DNA of 64,000 nt from Mycobacterium sp. M26 (GCF_001494595.1 NZ_LN929908.1:1711716-1775715); one strand, 5' to 3'; numbered from the stretch's first letter, positions 43,393 through 52,628 are shown. Notes: a model not told the origin generated them from the sequence alone. Numbers and translations: made by a program.

Positions 43393-44703
43393 TTAACCCA
43401 TTGGCGCCGCCACGATCGCCGCTGCGGGGTCGGCGGTGATCTCGTCGGTATCGGTGTCGTAGTCGAACAACTCGCCGTATCGGCCCCAGGCGATCGCGGT
43501 GTCGAGTTGCCGGCGGGCATCGTCGGGCCCGAATCCGCGGCGCAGCAGGTCCAGGAAGAACTCCGAGCGCAGCGTGCCGTCGGCCGATGAGCTGAGGGCG
43601 CGGCAGATCGTGCGCACCAGCGGAGCGTGCTCGCGCGCCGCGGTGGCGAAGATCTGCTTGCTGGTCTGGATGTCGGCGCAGGTGAACGACCGACCCATCG
43701 CGGTGACGGTCAGATCGCCCCCGCTGACGGTGAGGAACCCCAGCATGGCGGCGGCATCGACGAGCGGCAGCAGGTCGTCGATGTCGAAACTGAGGTCCGC
43801 GGCGATATCGGGTAGATCAACCCGGCCACCGCGCGCCGCGGTGATCTCAACCAGACCGGCCAGCCCGCCGACCGTCGCATCGGGCAGCGGGCTGCTGGTG
43901 GGCGTGGCCTCGGCGGTGCCGGTGCCGACCTCGGCCGGACCGCTGCCGGTCAGCAGCCCGTACAGGGTGTCCACCACCGCGGCGAATGCCGGTGACCGCC
44001 GATTCCGGGGGCGGGCCAGGTCGATCGGCAGCTGGGCCCGGACCCGGCCGGGGTTGGCGCCGAGCACCACCACACGGTCGGCCAACAGCACCGCCTCCTC
44101 GATGTTGTGGGTGACCAGACAGATGGCCTTGGTGGGGAAATCGTCGCGGCTCCACAGGCTCATCAGCTCGGTGCGCAGGTTCTCCGCGGTCAGCACGTCG
44201 AGGGCGGAGAACGGCTCGTCCATCAACAGTAGATCGGGCTCGAGCACCAGCGCGCGCGCGAAGCCGACCCGCTGCCGCATGCCGCCGGAGAGCTCCTTCG
44301 GGTAGGCCGACTCGAAGCCGTCCAGCCCGATGACGTCGATGGCATTGAGCGCCCGGGCTTTCCGCTGTGCGGGTGGCACACCGCGGGCGGCCAAACCGAG
44401 TTCGACGTTCTCCTGCACGGTCAGCCACGGCATCAGCGCGAAGGTCTGGAACACCATGGCAGTGCCCGGGTTGGCCCCGTTGAGTTCGGCGCCCCGGTAG
44501 CGGACCGCGCCGCTGGTCGGGGCGATCAGACCGGCGATGGTGCGCAGCAGTGTGGACTTGCCGGAACCGGAGCGCCCGAGCAGCGCCACGATCTCACCCT
44601 CCCGCAGCTCCAGACTGATGTCGTCAAGGACCCGCAGCGGCTCACCGGCGGCGCCGGGAAAGCTCTTGTCGATGTGCTCCAGGCTCACCAGAACGTTGTT
44701 CAC
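43393..44703 (-). CDS. ABC transporter ATPase (NitT/TauT/Ssu type) with C-terminal AAA-associated domain
   Basis: The 436 aa protein is an import ATPase with Walker A GRSGSGKST, signature LSGGMRQRVGFARA and Walker B LLLMDEPFSALD, closest in type to sulfonate/taurine/nitrate importers. After residue 235 comes an extra domain (LPDIAADLSFDIDDLLPLVDAAAMLG onward) like the AAA_assoc_C winged-helix-type module. This may sense a ligand or regulate transport. It starts at a GTG after AAAGGAAC and lies 33 bp from the permease gene. No substrate-binding protein gene is adjacent. Confidence 0.9.
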   Translation of the reverse strand: MNNVLVSLEHIDKSFPGAAGEPLRVLDDISLELREGEIVALLGRSGSGKSTLLRTIAGLIAPTSGAVRYRGAELNGANPGTAMVFQTFALMPWLTVQENVELGLAARGVPPAQRKARALNAIDVIGLDGFESAYPKELSGGMRQRVGFARALVLEPDLLLMDEPFSALDVLTAENLRTELMSLWSRDDFPTKAICLVTHNIEEAVLLADRVVVLGANPGRVRAQLPIDLARPRNRRSPAFAAVVDTLYGLLTGSGPAEVGTGTAEATPTSSPLPDATVGGLAGLVEITAARGGRVDLPDIAADLSFDIDDLLPLVDAAAMLGFLTVSGGDLTVTAMGRSFTCADIQTSKQIFATAAREHAPLVRTICRALSSSADGTLRSEFFLDLLRRGFGPDDARRQLDTAIAWGRYGELFDYDTDTDEITADPAAAIVAAPMG

Positions 44704-44736
44704 GATCTGTTCCTTTCCGTTCGAATCCTCAACTGG

Positions 44737-46473
44737 CTACAGCGAATACCGGTTCTGGGCCAACGCGTACATCCGGCGCCAGAACACCCGGTTGGTGGTC
44801 ACCACGAACATGCTCATCACGATCACGCCCACCAGGATCCGGCCGGAATCCCCGGCTGCGGTGGCCTCGGTGATGTAGGAGCCCAGGCCGGTGGCGGTCA
44901 GGGTGGTGCCGTGGAAGCTGACCACCTCCGCGACGATCGAGGCATTCCACGCGCCACCGGCTGCAGTGATTCCGCCGGTGACATAGCTGGCGAAGATCGC
45001 CGGAAGAATCAGTGTGCGCCAACGCAAGAGGGGCGGCAGGCGCAGATTGGTGGCGGCCTCGCGCAGGTCGTTGGGAATGGCGCTGGCCCCGGCGATGACG
45101 TTGAACAGGATGTACCACTGCGAACCCAGTGCCATCAGCAGGATCCCACCGATGTCGAGGCTGACCCCGGTGGCGATCAGAGCGGCGGTGACCAACGGGA
45201 ACAGGAAGTTGGCCGGGAACGACGCCAGCACCTGCACGACCGGCTGGGCCAGCCGGGACACCCTGGGGTTCATCCCGATCCACACTCCGACGGGCACCCA
45301 GATGACGGTCGCGACCACCACCACGGTCAGTACGCGGGCGAAAGTGGCCAGGCCCAGCAGGAACGCATGCCCGACCTCGGGCAACCCCACGCCGTGGTGG
45401 ATGTAGCTGATCACCCGGTACGTGCCGTAGGCGATCACCGCGCCGACCACGACGGCGAAGATCACATCACCGGTGCGCCGCCGAAACTCGATGCTGCGCA
45501 ACGGCCGATCGGCGATCCCGAAGACCGACATCACCCGGTCCACCGGATGGTTCAGCCGGCCCAGCGGTCCGAGGGCCAGGCGCGGCAACCGGGAGCGGCG
45601 CAGCACATCGAGGGTGATGCTGCGCGGCGCCTCGGCGGTCTCGGACTCTTCGACGCGGAAGCGCTCGGACCACGCCGTCAGCGGGCGCCAGAACAGGGCA
45701 TTGACCGCCACGACGACGACGATCATCACCACCACCGCCAGCCCTACCCGGCCGAGCTGGCCCTCGTCGGCCGCAGTGGCCACGTACGAGCCGATGCCGG
45801 GCAGGGCGAACTCATGGCCGTTGACGCTCAACGCTTCCGAGGCCGTCAGGAAGAACCAGCCGCCGCCGAAGCTCATCATCCCGTTCCAGACCAGCGGCAT
45901 CATGCCGCCCGGTAGGTCGACGCGCCAGAACCGCTGCCAGCGCGACAGCCGCAGCAGCCGGGCGGCCTCGTCGAGGTCGCGGGACTGCGACTTCAGTGAG
46001 TGGTAGAAGGCGAACGTCATGTTCCAGGCCTGGGAGGTGAAGATCGCGAAGATCGACGCACATTCCAGCCCGAGTTGTGATCCGGGGAACAGCGCGATGA
46101 ACCCGGTCACCGTGATGGAGAGAAAGCCCAGGATGGGCACGGACTGCAGGATGTCGAGCAGAGGGACCAGGACCTTCTCCGCCCGGCGCAGCCGCGCGGC
46201 GGCGGTGGCGTAGATGAACGTGAACACCACCGACAGCCCCAGCGCGATGAACATCCGCAACAGCGAACGGGCCGTGTAGTACGGCAGATTCGCGGGATCG
46301 GTCGACACCGACGACGGTGCGGTGTCGACGGTCCAGGGCACGGTGGTACCCGAGGCCACCCGGACCACGAGCCACAGCAGCACCGCCGCGCCGGCGAACA
46401 CCGCGACGTCGGCAAACCGGCTGCCGGCGGGCCGCAGCAGCGCGGCACGGCTGGAAAAGGTGGTGACGGACAT
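44737..46473 (-). CDS. ABC transporter permease, two permease modules fused
   Basis: The 578 aa protein has two binding-protein-dependent permease (BPD_transp_1) modules joined by a linker of about 60 residues, with about twelve membrane helices. Each module has an EAA loop: LDEAARLLRLSRWQRFWRVDLPGG and REAATNLRLPPLLRWRTLILP. A fused permease would form both halves of the channel with one ATPase gene. The ATG 46473 is preceded by the leader peptide gene on the same strand. Substrate is unknown. Sulfonate-like compounds are the best guess from context. Confidence 0.88.
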   Translation of the reverse strand: MSVTTFSSRAALLRPAGSRFADVAVFAGAAVLLWLVVRVASGTTVPWTVDTAPSSVSTDPANLPYYTARSLLRMFIALGLSVVFTFIYATAAARLRRAEKVLVPLLDILQSVPILGFLSITVTGFIALFPGSQLGLECASIFAIFTSQAWNMTFAFYHSLKSQSRDLDEAARLLRLSRWQRFWRVDLPGGMMPLVWNGMMSFGGGWFFLTASEALSVNGHEFALPGIGSYVATAADEGQLGRVGLAVVVMIVVVVAVNALFWRPLTAWSERFRVEESETAEAPRSITLDVLRRSRLPRLALGPLGRLNHPVDRVMSVFGIADRPLRSIEFRRRTGDVIFAVVVGAVIAYGTYRVISYIHHGVGLPEVGHAFLLGLATFARVLTVVVVATVIWVPVGVWIGMNPRVSRLAQPVVQVLASFPANFLFPLVTAALIATGVSLDIGGILLMALGSQWYILFNVIAGASAIPNDLREAATNLRLPPLLRWRTLILPAIFASYVTGGITAAGGAWNASIVAEVVSFHGTTLTATGLGSYITEATAAGDSGRILVGVIVMSMFVVTTNRVFWRRMYALAQNRYSL

Positions 46474-46586
46474 CGGAATTCACCCGGCTTTCGGCAGTCG
46501 GCGGGCGGGCGTGACAGAGCCCGTACATGAAACGAATCGATCCATGCCCACCAGCCGATGACGCCGGGGTCTACCGAAAGCGAAAC

Positions 46587-46658
46587 TCAGCCGCAGAGAT
46601 GCGATGCCGGCACGCCAGACAGCAGGGCATGGGTGCGGCTTCTACTTCCGTCTTCCAT
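46587..46658 (-). CDS. Short leader peptide with near-terminal Cys, upstream of the transporter
   Basis: The 23 aa open frame (MEDGSRSRTHALLSGVPASH then LCG) has a nearly perfect ribosome binding site AGGAGGTGAGG just before the ATG. It sits 113 bp upstream of the permease start on the same strand. The SRxH...L...V.S.LC arrangement resembles the short putative leader peptides seen before sulfur genes in Actinobacteria, in which ribosome stalling or progress at Cys codons is thought to set downstream expression. Cys-linked attenuation here is inference. Confidence 0.7.
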   Translation of the reverse strand: MEDGSRSRTHALLSGVPASHLCG

Positions 46659-46758
46659 GTCCTCACCTCCTGCTGTCGATCGCGGCACAGCGCCCTGGGG
46701 CGCGCAGAAAGTAGACCCCACCGAGGTGGCCGGGGTCAACTGGGAATTCGCTGTGTGC

Positions 46759-48210
46759 CTAGCGGCCGCTCACCGGCTGGGCGGCCGCCGACGCGGAGGA
46801 CGACGGCACCGTCGAGGGGCGCTCGATGATCGTCGACCCGGGTCCACCGACGCGGTAGCGCGCACCGCGATGCTCCTGCGGCAACCGGTCACCACGGCCA
46901 AGGAGCTTGTGGCGCAACGTCCCCGGGGCATACTCCGCCTGATAGGCCCCACGCTCGGTGAGCACCGGAACCACATGGTCGATGAGATCGGCGAAGGTGC
47001 CTGGGCTGATCGCATAGGCGAGGTTGAAGCCGTCGACGTCGGTCTCCTCGACCCACTCCTGCAGCGTGTCGGCCACGTGCCGGCCCGATCCCACGACCCG
47101 CGGCCCCATCCCGCCGATCTCGCCCCATTCGGCGATATCCCGCACCGCCCACTCGCGACCGTCGGGGTCGGCGGACTGGAAAGCGGCCACGGCCGACAGG
47201 ATCGCATTGGAGTCGACGTTGCCGATCGGCTCGTCGAGCCCGTACCGGGCCAGATCGACGCCCATCCAGCCGGACATGAAGACCAGCGCTCCCTCGGGAT
47301 CGCCGTAGGACAGGTACTCGGCGTGCTTGGCGTGGGCTTCCTCGTCGGTCTCCGCGGTCACCACGGTGGTGAGGTTGAAGATCTTGGCGGCGTAGGGATC
47401 TCGACCGGCCAGCTCGAGTTCGCGGCGGATGGTGGTGACCGTCTTGGTCAGGATCTCCTTGGTGGGTGCCGCGGTGAAGATCGCTTCGGCGTTCTCGGCG
47501 GCGAACCGTACCCCGCGCGGGGACGATCCGGCCTGGAAGATCACCGGTGTGCGCTGCGGCGAGGGCTCGGACAGGTGCACGCCCGGCACGCTGAAATGCG
47601 TTCCCTGATGGCCGATGTGGTGCACCTTGGCCGGGTCGGTGAACACGCCCCTGTCCCGATCGCGGACCACCGCGTCGTCCTCCCAGGAGCCCTCCCACAG
47701 CTTGTAGAGCACCTCGAGGTATTCGTCGGCGTGGTCGTAGCGCGCATTGTGGGCGGGTTGGTCGGTCTGGCCCATGTTGCGGGCCGCCGCGGGCAGGTAG
47801 CCGGTCACCACGTTCCAGCCGATTCGGCCCTTGGTGAGGTGGTCCAGCGTCGACATCCGGCGGGCGAACGGGTACGGATGCTCGAAGCCGGTGCCGGTGG
47901 TCAGGCCGAACCCGAGGTTCTTGGTCACCAGCGCCATCGCCGACACCAGCAGCAGCGGGTCGTTGACCGGGATCTGCGCGGCATGCCGGATCGCGGCCTC
48001 GTCACTGGCCCCGTACACGTCGTAGGTGCCCAGGACATCGGCGATGAACAAACCGTCGAAACGACCGCGTTCCAGCAGCGTGGCCAGTTCGGTCCAGTAC
48101 TCCAGATCCTTGTACCGCCAGGATCGATCGTCGGGGTGGCGCCAGAGGCCGGGGGACTGGTGGGCGACACAATTCATGTCGAAGGCGTTGAAGCGGATCA
48201 GACGGGTCAC
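46759..48210 (-). CDS. FMN-dependent monooxygenase, NtaA/SnaA/DszA family
   Basis: The 483 aa luciferase-like flavin monooxygenase has the NtaA/SnaA/DszA/SoxA-family start (IRFNAFDMNCVAHQSPGLWRHP) and segments RIGWNVVTGYLP and QAGSSPRGVRFAAENAEAIF. Family members oxidise nitrilotriacetate, dibenzothiophene sulfone or similar compounds using reduced flavin from a partner reductase. With the sulfonate-type transporter and leader peptide downstream, an organosulfur-scavenging role is likely but unproven. It starts at a GTG with a weak ribosome site. It is the first gene of the module. Confidence 0.88.
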   Translation of the reverse strand: MTRLIRFNAFDMNCVAHQSPGLWRHPDDRSWRYKDLEYWTELATLLERGRFDGLFIADVLGTYDVYGASDEAAIRHAAQIPVNDPLLLVSAMALVTKNLGFGLTTGTGFEHPYPFARRMSTLDHLTKGRIGWNVVTGYLPAAARNMGQTDQPAHNARYDHADEYLEVLYKLWEGSWEDDAVVRDRDRGVFTDPAKVHHIGHQGTHFSVPGVHLSEPSPQRTPVIFQAGSSPRGVRFAAENAEAIFTAAPTKEILTKTVTTIRRELELAGRDPYAAKIFNLTTVVTAETDEEAHAKHAEYLSYGDPEGALVFMSGWMGVDLARYGLDEPIGNVDSNAILSAVAAFQSADPDGREWAVRDIAEWGEIGGMGPRVVGSGRHVADTLQEWVEETDVDGFNLAYAISPGTFADLIDHVVPVLTERGAYQAEYAPGTLRHKLLGRGDRLPQEHRGARYRVGGPGSTIIERPSTVPSSSASAAAQPVSGR

Positions 48211-48290
48211 TGGCCGAATACTGTCCGATCCGCTCGATCAGAGCACCGGTTGCACTCAAACCGATTGTATTTCAGCCTGTTACGGCGCCG

Positions 48291-48538
48291 CTAATTTCCG
48301 AGCAGGCCGTCCAGGTTGGTACCCAGGGTCCACGCGCCCGCGGCCACCAGGCCGGTCAGGATCAGCACGGCCAGCACCCAGAACACCACGGTCCGGCGGG
48401 CCCGTTGCCGGGCCCAGATGAAGTCGGTGATGTCGATGCCCGCGAATTGCTGTGGCACCTCGTCATACTCGGGCTCGTACTCGTCCTCGACCGGTTCGGC
48501 TGCGGCGGCGGGGGGCTGCTGCCAGTCGGGGTCGCGGA
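48291..48538 (-). other. Out-of-frame C-terminal membrane anchor of PknL
   Basis: In a different frame from the kinase domain, this stretch encodes an acidic linker (DEYEPEYDEVPQQFAGIDIT), DFIWARQRARRT and one membrane helix (VVFWVLAVLILTGLVAAGAW), ending NLDGLLGN. M. tuberculosis PknL has the same linker (QFAGIAIEEFIWARQ) and helix at its C-terminus, so this is the missing end. The frame change falls at GCGCGC (48542-48547). Removing one GC restores the join. Confidence 0.85.
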
Positions 48539-49483
48539 TCAGCGCGCGGGGTGCTCGGTGGTGGGCTGCTCGGCCATCCGGCTGTGATAGGCCGTCGCGG
48601 CGGTGTGCTGTGCGGAGTTCTGCGGTGCCGGCACCCGAAATGCCGGCAGTGCGAGTTCGGCGGCGATCGCATCGAGATCGGCGGCCATCTCGGCGGCATC
48701 GGCGTAGCGCTGTTCCGGGTTGCGCGCGGTGGCATGTGCCACGAACTCGTCGAACTGCGGCGGCACCCCGCTGATCGCCGCACTCGGCGGCGGCACGTCG
48801 GCGTCCATCCGCTGATAGGCGACCGTCAGCGGATTGTCACCGCTGAACGGTGTTGTCCCCGTGATCAATTCGTAGGTCAGGATGCCGACGGCATAGACGT
48901 CGCTACGCGGGTCGGCCGTGCCGCTGCTGACCTGCTCGGGGGACAGGTAGGCGGCGGTGCCCAGGATCACACTGGTGGAGGTGATGCCGGCCTCGGCGAC
49001 AGCGCGGACCAGGCCGAAGTCGGCCAGCTTGACCTCGCCGTCGTCGGAGATCAGCACGTTCTCCGGTTTGATGTCGCGGTGCACCAGCCCGGCTCGGTGC
49101 GCCACCGCCAGCCCGCCCAGCATCGGGCGCAGCACCGCGGCAGCCGCATGCGGGGGCATCGGGCCGCGCTCGGCCAGCAGTTCGCGCAGGGTGCCCCCGT
49201 CCACCAGTTCCATGACGAGGAACGGGTGGGTGGCGTCCAGGCCCTGGTCGTACACGTCGACCAGGCCGGCATCCTTGAGCCGGGCCACTGCCCGGGCTTC
49301 GCGCTGGAACCTGGTGAGGAACTGGCTGTCGTTGGCGTAGCGGCTGTCCATCACCTTCAACGCGACCGGGCGGTCCAGTCGGACGTCGAGCCCGCGGTAG
49401 ACCGTCGACATGCCGCCGGTGGCAATCCTGGTCTCGACGCGGTAGCGGCCGTCGAGCAGCGTGCCTTCCAGCGGGTCCGACAT
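48539..49483 (-). CDS. pknL: Serine/threonine protein kinase PknL, kinase domain
   Basis: The 314 aa product has the full Hanks-type kinase domain: GYRVETR..GGMSTVYRG region, VALKVMD with the catalytic Lys, HRDIKPEN, ADFGLV and SPEQVSS. It ends shortly after FRVPAPQNSAQH at a TGA. The family's membrane helix follows in another frame, so the kinase as encoded is soluble. In M. tuberculosis PknL phosphorylates Rv2175c, the divergent neighbour here, too. Two GTGs (49492, 49486) are alternative starts to ATG 49483. Confidence 0.88.
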   Translation of the reverse strand: MSDPLEGTLLDGRYRVETRIATGGMSTVYRGLDVRLDRPVALKVMDSRYANDSQFLTRFQREARAVARLKDAGLVDVYDQGLDATHPFLVMELVDGGTLRELLAERGPMPPHAAAAVLRPMLGGLAVAHRAGLVHRDIKPENVLISDDGEVKLADFGLVRAVAEAGITSTSVILGTAAYLSPEQVSSGTADPRSDVYAVGILTYELITGTTPFSGDNPLTVAYQRMDADVPPPSAAISGVPPQFDEFVAHATARNPEQRYADAAEMAADLDAIAAELALPAFRVPAPQNSAQHTAATAYHSRMAEQPTTEHPAR

Positions 49484-49529
49484 CACCGCCACATGGTACG
49501 TGGCGCGACCACGGCTCTAGACTGACGCC

Positions 49530-49934
49530 GTGAGCAGTATTCCGGCCGGTGATGACGTCCTGGATCCCGACGAACCCCTCTACGACCTGCCGAAAGTCGC
49601 CGAATTGCTGCGTCTGCCGGTGACCAAGGTGCATCAGCAGTTGCGCGACGGGCACCTGGTCGCGGTCCGGCGGGGCGGCGTCCCGATGGTGCCGCAGGTG
49701 TTCTTCACCGAGTCCGGACATGTGGTCAAGTCGCTACCCGGTCTGCTGGCGGTGCTGCGCGACGGCGGCTTCCGCGATACCGAGATCCTGCGCTGGCTGT
49801 TCACCGCCGACTCGTCGCTGACGCTGACCCGCGACGGTGTGCGCGAGCCGATCACCAACGCCCGGCCCGTCGATGCGCTGCACTCCCACCAGGCTCGCGA
49901 GATTCTGCGCCGCGCGCAGGCCGCAGCGTACTGA
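49530..49934 (+). CDS. DNA-binding protein, PknL substrate (Rv2175c-like)
   Basis: The 134 aa winged/helix-turn-helix protein contains YDLPKVAELLRLPVTKVHQQL, an AlpA/excisionase-like DNA-binding helix pair, then a C-terminal helical domain. M. tuberculosis Rv2175c is a DNA-binding protein whose activity is lost on phosphorylation by PknL, and this gene shares its place beside pknL. It starts at a GTG (VSSIPAGDDV). Its stop abuts the mptA stop (49935) convergently. Confidence 0.9.
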   Translation: MSSIPAGDDVLDPDEPLYDLPKVAELLRLPVTKVHQQLRDGHLVAVRRGGVPMVPQVFFTESGHVVKSLPGLLAVLRDGGFRDTEILRWLFTADSSLTLTRDGVREPITNARPVDALHSHQAREILRRAQAAAY

Positions 49935-51443
49935 TCAGGCGCCGTCGGCCGGCTGCGGCTCCGGGGTGCGGTGCAACGAGTACCAGGCCGCCAGCGCACA
50001 CGCTGTGGCCAGCAAGACGTGAATCCACGAATACATGCCGTGCGAACCGTCCGGTTTGAAGATCACCATGATCCAGGTGGAGAACCCGGCGATCAGCGCG
50101 ATCGCGGCCCGGGACTGGGCCAGTGCCGCGACCACCGCCAGCGGCCAGGTGTAGTACCAGGGCAGGGCAGCCGGCACGAACAGGACCACCACCAGCATCG
50201 CCCAGGCGATCCCGGTCAGAGCCTCCCGGTCGGTGTGCCGAAAACGCCACCACAGCAACGGAAGTGACACCGCGATGATCCCGATGCCGATGATGCGGGT
50301 GACCTGCAGGACGGCATAGAAGTTCACCGGGAACAGCAGCCCGCCCACGGCGTTGGTGAGGTTTGCGATCGCGGTCGGCACGGTGAGCCAGTTGATGATC
50401 TTCACCGAACCGGCCAGCGCGGTGAGCCAGCCCAGACCCACTCCGGCCAGACCCGACAGCACCGCGAACACGGCGATGAAGACGGCGATCGCCGCCGCCG
50501 TCGCGGTCGCGAATGCCTTTGCCGCCGAAAGGTTTCTACTCTCCTTGAGATGGCGCATCCACACCCACACCATGAACGGCAGGGCCAGCACCGCGGTGGC
50601 CTTGACCGCCACCGCGATCGCGATCAGTGCGGTCCCCGCGACGTGATGGCGGGCGAAGGTCAGGGCGATACCGGCCATCATCATGCCGACCATCAGCATC
50701 TCGTTGTGCACACCACCCATCAGGTGGATGATCACCAGCGGGTTGAGCACGCAGATCCACAGCGCCACCGCACCGTTGCCGCCGACGTGGCGGGCCACCC
50801 GCGGCGCGGCCCAGATCAACAGCACCAGCCCGGGCAGCATGCACAGCCGCAGCAGCATCGTGCCGGCCACCACGTGATCGCCCACCAGCATCGTCACGAA
50901 CTTGGCCACCAGAATGAATGCCGGACCGTACGGCGCGGTGGTGGTGGTCCAGATCGGACTGACGTTGTCCAGCAACGAGTTCTCGTTCTCGATCGGCCCC
51001 ACCGCGTACGGGTCGAAGCCGTCACGCAGCAGCGCGCCCTGAGCCAGATACGAGTAGGTGTCGCGGCTGAACAGCGGCACGCTCAACAACAGCGGCGCCA
51101 GCCAGAACCAGGTGGTGGCCTTCATCGCGTACTCGGTGACGCCGGAGTCGATCAGCCGCCGTCCCAGCCACAGCCAGGCCAGCAGCATCACCACCACACC
51201 GCCCCACAGCAGCACCGAGGACACCACCAGACCGTGGCCGAATCGCAGCCAGGACAGGTGCAGCGACTCCAGCAGCGGATCGTGCAGGCGGGTGCTGCCC
51301 GCGCCGAGGCCGCCCAGGGTGATCAGGACTGCGCCCAGGAATCCGAGCCGGGCCGGCCGCCCCTCGTCGCCGGAGGCGAACGCCGCCAGCCGGGCCAGGC
51401 CCGTCGGGGCCGGTGCCGGCATCATCGGTGTCGTGCTGGACAT
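49935..51443 (-). CDS. mptA: Alpha-1,6-mannopyranosyltransferase MptA (GT-C)
   Basis: This 502 aa integral membrane GT-C enzyme with about 13 helices uses polyprenol-phosphate-mannose to elongate the alpha-1,6-mannan core of lipomannan and lipoarabinomannan. Sequence (FSRDTYSYLAQGALLRDGFDPYAVGP) matches the MptA family, where the Asp of RDTYSY is near the active site. Start ATG 51443 lies 4 bp downstream of the idsA2-like stop, indicating an operon. The last 70 residues include PDGSHGMYSWIHVL. Confidence 0.92.
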   Translation of the reverse strand: MSSTTPMMPAPAPTGLARLAAFASGDEGRPARLGFLGAVLITLGGLGAGSTRLHDPLLESLHLSWLRFGHGLVVSSVLLWGGVVVMLLAWLWLGRRLIDSGVTEYAMKATTWFWLAPLLLSVPLFSRDTYSYLAQGALLRDGFDPYAVGPIENENSLLDNVSPIWTTTTAPYGPAFILVAKFVTMLVGDHVVAGTMLLRLCMLPGLVLLIWAAPRVARHVGGNGAVALWICVLNPLVIIHLMGGVHNEMLMVGMMMAGIALTFARHHVAGTALIAIAVAVKATAVLALPFMVWVWMRHLKESRNLSAAKAFATATAAAIAVFIAVFAVLSGLAGVGLGWLTALAGSVKIINWLTVPTAIANLTNAVGGLLFPVNFYAVLQVTRIIGIGIIAVSLPLLWWRFRHTDREALTGIAWAMLVVVLFVPAALPWYYTWPLAVVAALAQSRAAIALIAGFSTWIMVIFKPDGSHGMYSWIHVLLATACALAAWYSLHRTPEPQPADGA

Positions 51444-51447
51444 GGGC

Positions 51448-52542
51448 CTATGCCGACCGGTCGACGGCCAATCTGGCGAGCTCGGTCAGACCCGCCCTGG
51501 CCGGTGCGTTGATGGGTGCGCTCTCCAGCAGGGCCAGTCCACGCCGGGTCAGCGTGCCGATGTGCTCTTCGACGGCGGCCAGCGCGCCGACCGATTCGAT
51601 GACCCCGCATAGCTCGCGCACCTGGGCGTCGGTCAGGTCGGTGCCGATGCCGTTTCGCAGCAGTTCCGCGGCGGTGGTGTCGGTCTGGTCGGCTCGTTTG
51701 AGCGCCTCGGCCAGCAGCACAGTGCGCTTGCCCGAGCGCAGGTCGTCGCCGGACGGCTTACCGGTCACCGCCGGGTCCCCGAACACCCCGAGCACGTCGT
51801 CGCGCAGCTGGAACGCCACCCCGAAGTCGGTGCCCAGCTCATAGAACAGCTCCTGGACGTCGGGGCGGTCGGCGGCGGCCGCGGCGCCGAACTGCAGGGG
51901 GCGCGAGATGGTGTAGGAGGCCGTCTTGTAGGTGTTGACGTTCATCGCCGATTCGATGGTCTCCGCACCGCTGGACTCGGCGACGATGTCGAGGAACTGG
52001 CCGCCGAGGACCTCGGTGCGGATGTCCGACCAGACCCGCTGCACCCGGAGCTGGGTGTCGCGCGGCACGTCGGCGCCGGTGACGATGTCGTCGGCCCAGA
52101 CCAGCGAGAGGTCGCCGAGCAGAATGGCCGCCGAGCGGCCGAACTGCTCGGGTGAGCCGCGCCAGCTCTGGCCGCGATGCACGTCGGTGAAGTGCACGTG
52201 CACGGTCGGCCAGCCGCGCCGGGTCGCCGAGTCGTCGATGACGTCGTCGTGCACCAGAGCGCAGGCGTGCAGCAGCTCGAGCGCCGAGAACAGCAGGAAG
52301 ATGTCGTCGTCCACCGGGTCGTCGGGGTTCTCGGTGACGGCGCGGTAGCCCCAGTAGGCGAACGCCGGCCGGACCCGTTTCCCGCCGCGGAGGACGAAAT
52401 CCTCCAGCGCAGCGATCAGACCGTCGTAGTCGGTGCCGATGTAGGCGGCCTTGGCGCGGCGGTCGGCCAGATATCTCCGCAGCTGCTCGGTGACCGCGCT
52501 GGCCAGCTCGACCGCTGACGGAGCTGTTGCTTCGACGCTCAG
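51448..52542 (-). CDS. idsA2: Polyprenyl diphosphate synthase (IdsA2-like), probable CTG start
   Basis: The 364 aa trans-isoprenyl diphosphate synthase extends allylic diphosphates with IPP, giving geranylgeranyl-type products. It has the first Asp-rich motif HDDVIDDSATRRG, GKRVRPAF, GQFLDIVAE and the second QLRDDVLGVFGDP. The family N-terminus (SVEATAPSAVEL) has no in-frame ATG, GTG or TTG nearby. The only suitable codon is CTG 52542, spaced well behind AGGAAGGGG. Use of CTG, or a small sequence error, would explain this. It is followed 4 bp later by mptA. Confidence 0.85.
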   Translation of the reverse strand: MSVEATAPSAVELASAVTEQLRRYLADRRAKAAYIGTDYDGLIAALEDFVLRGGKRVRPAFAYWGYRAVTENPDDPVDDDIFLLFSALELLHACALVHDDVIDDSATRRGWPTVHVHFTDVHRGQSWRGSPEQFGRSAAILLGDLSLVWADDIVTGADVPRDTQLRVQRVWSDIRTEVLGGQFLDIVAESSGAETIESAMNVNTYKTASYTISRPLQFGAAAAADRPDVQELFYELGTDFGVAFQLRDDVLGVFGDPAVTGKPSGDDLRSGKRTVLLAEALKRADQTDTTAAELLRNGIGTDLTDAQVRELCGVIESVGALAAVEEHIGTLTRRGLALLESAPINAPARAGLTELARLAVDRSA

Positions 52543-52628
52543 CGCAACGCCCCTTCCTGTGTGCTTCGCAGAACCCTCGGTGGGTTCACCCAGAGTAGAG
52601 CGTGACAGCGGATTTGCCCTACCGACAG

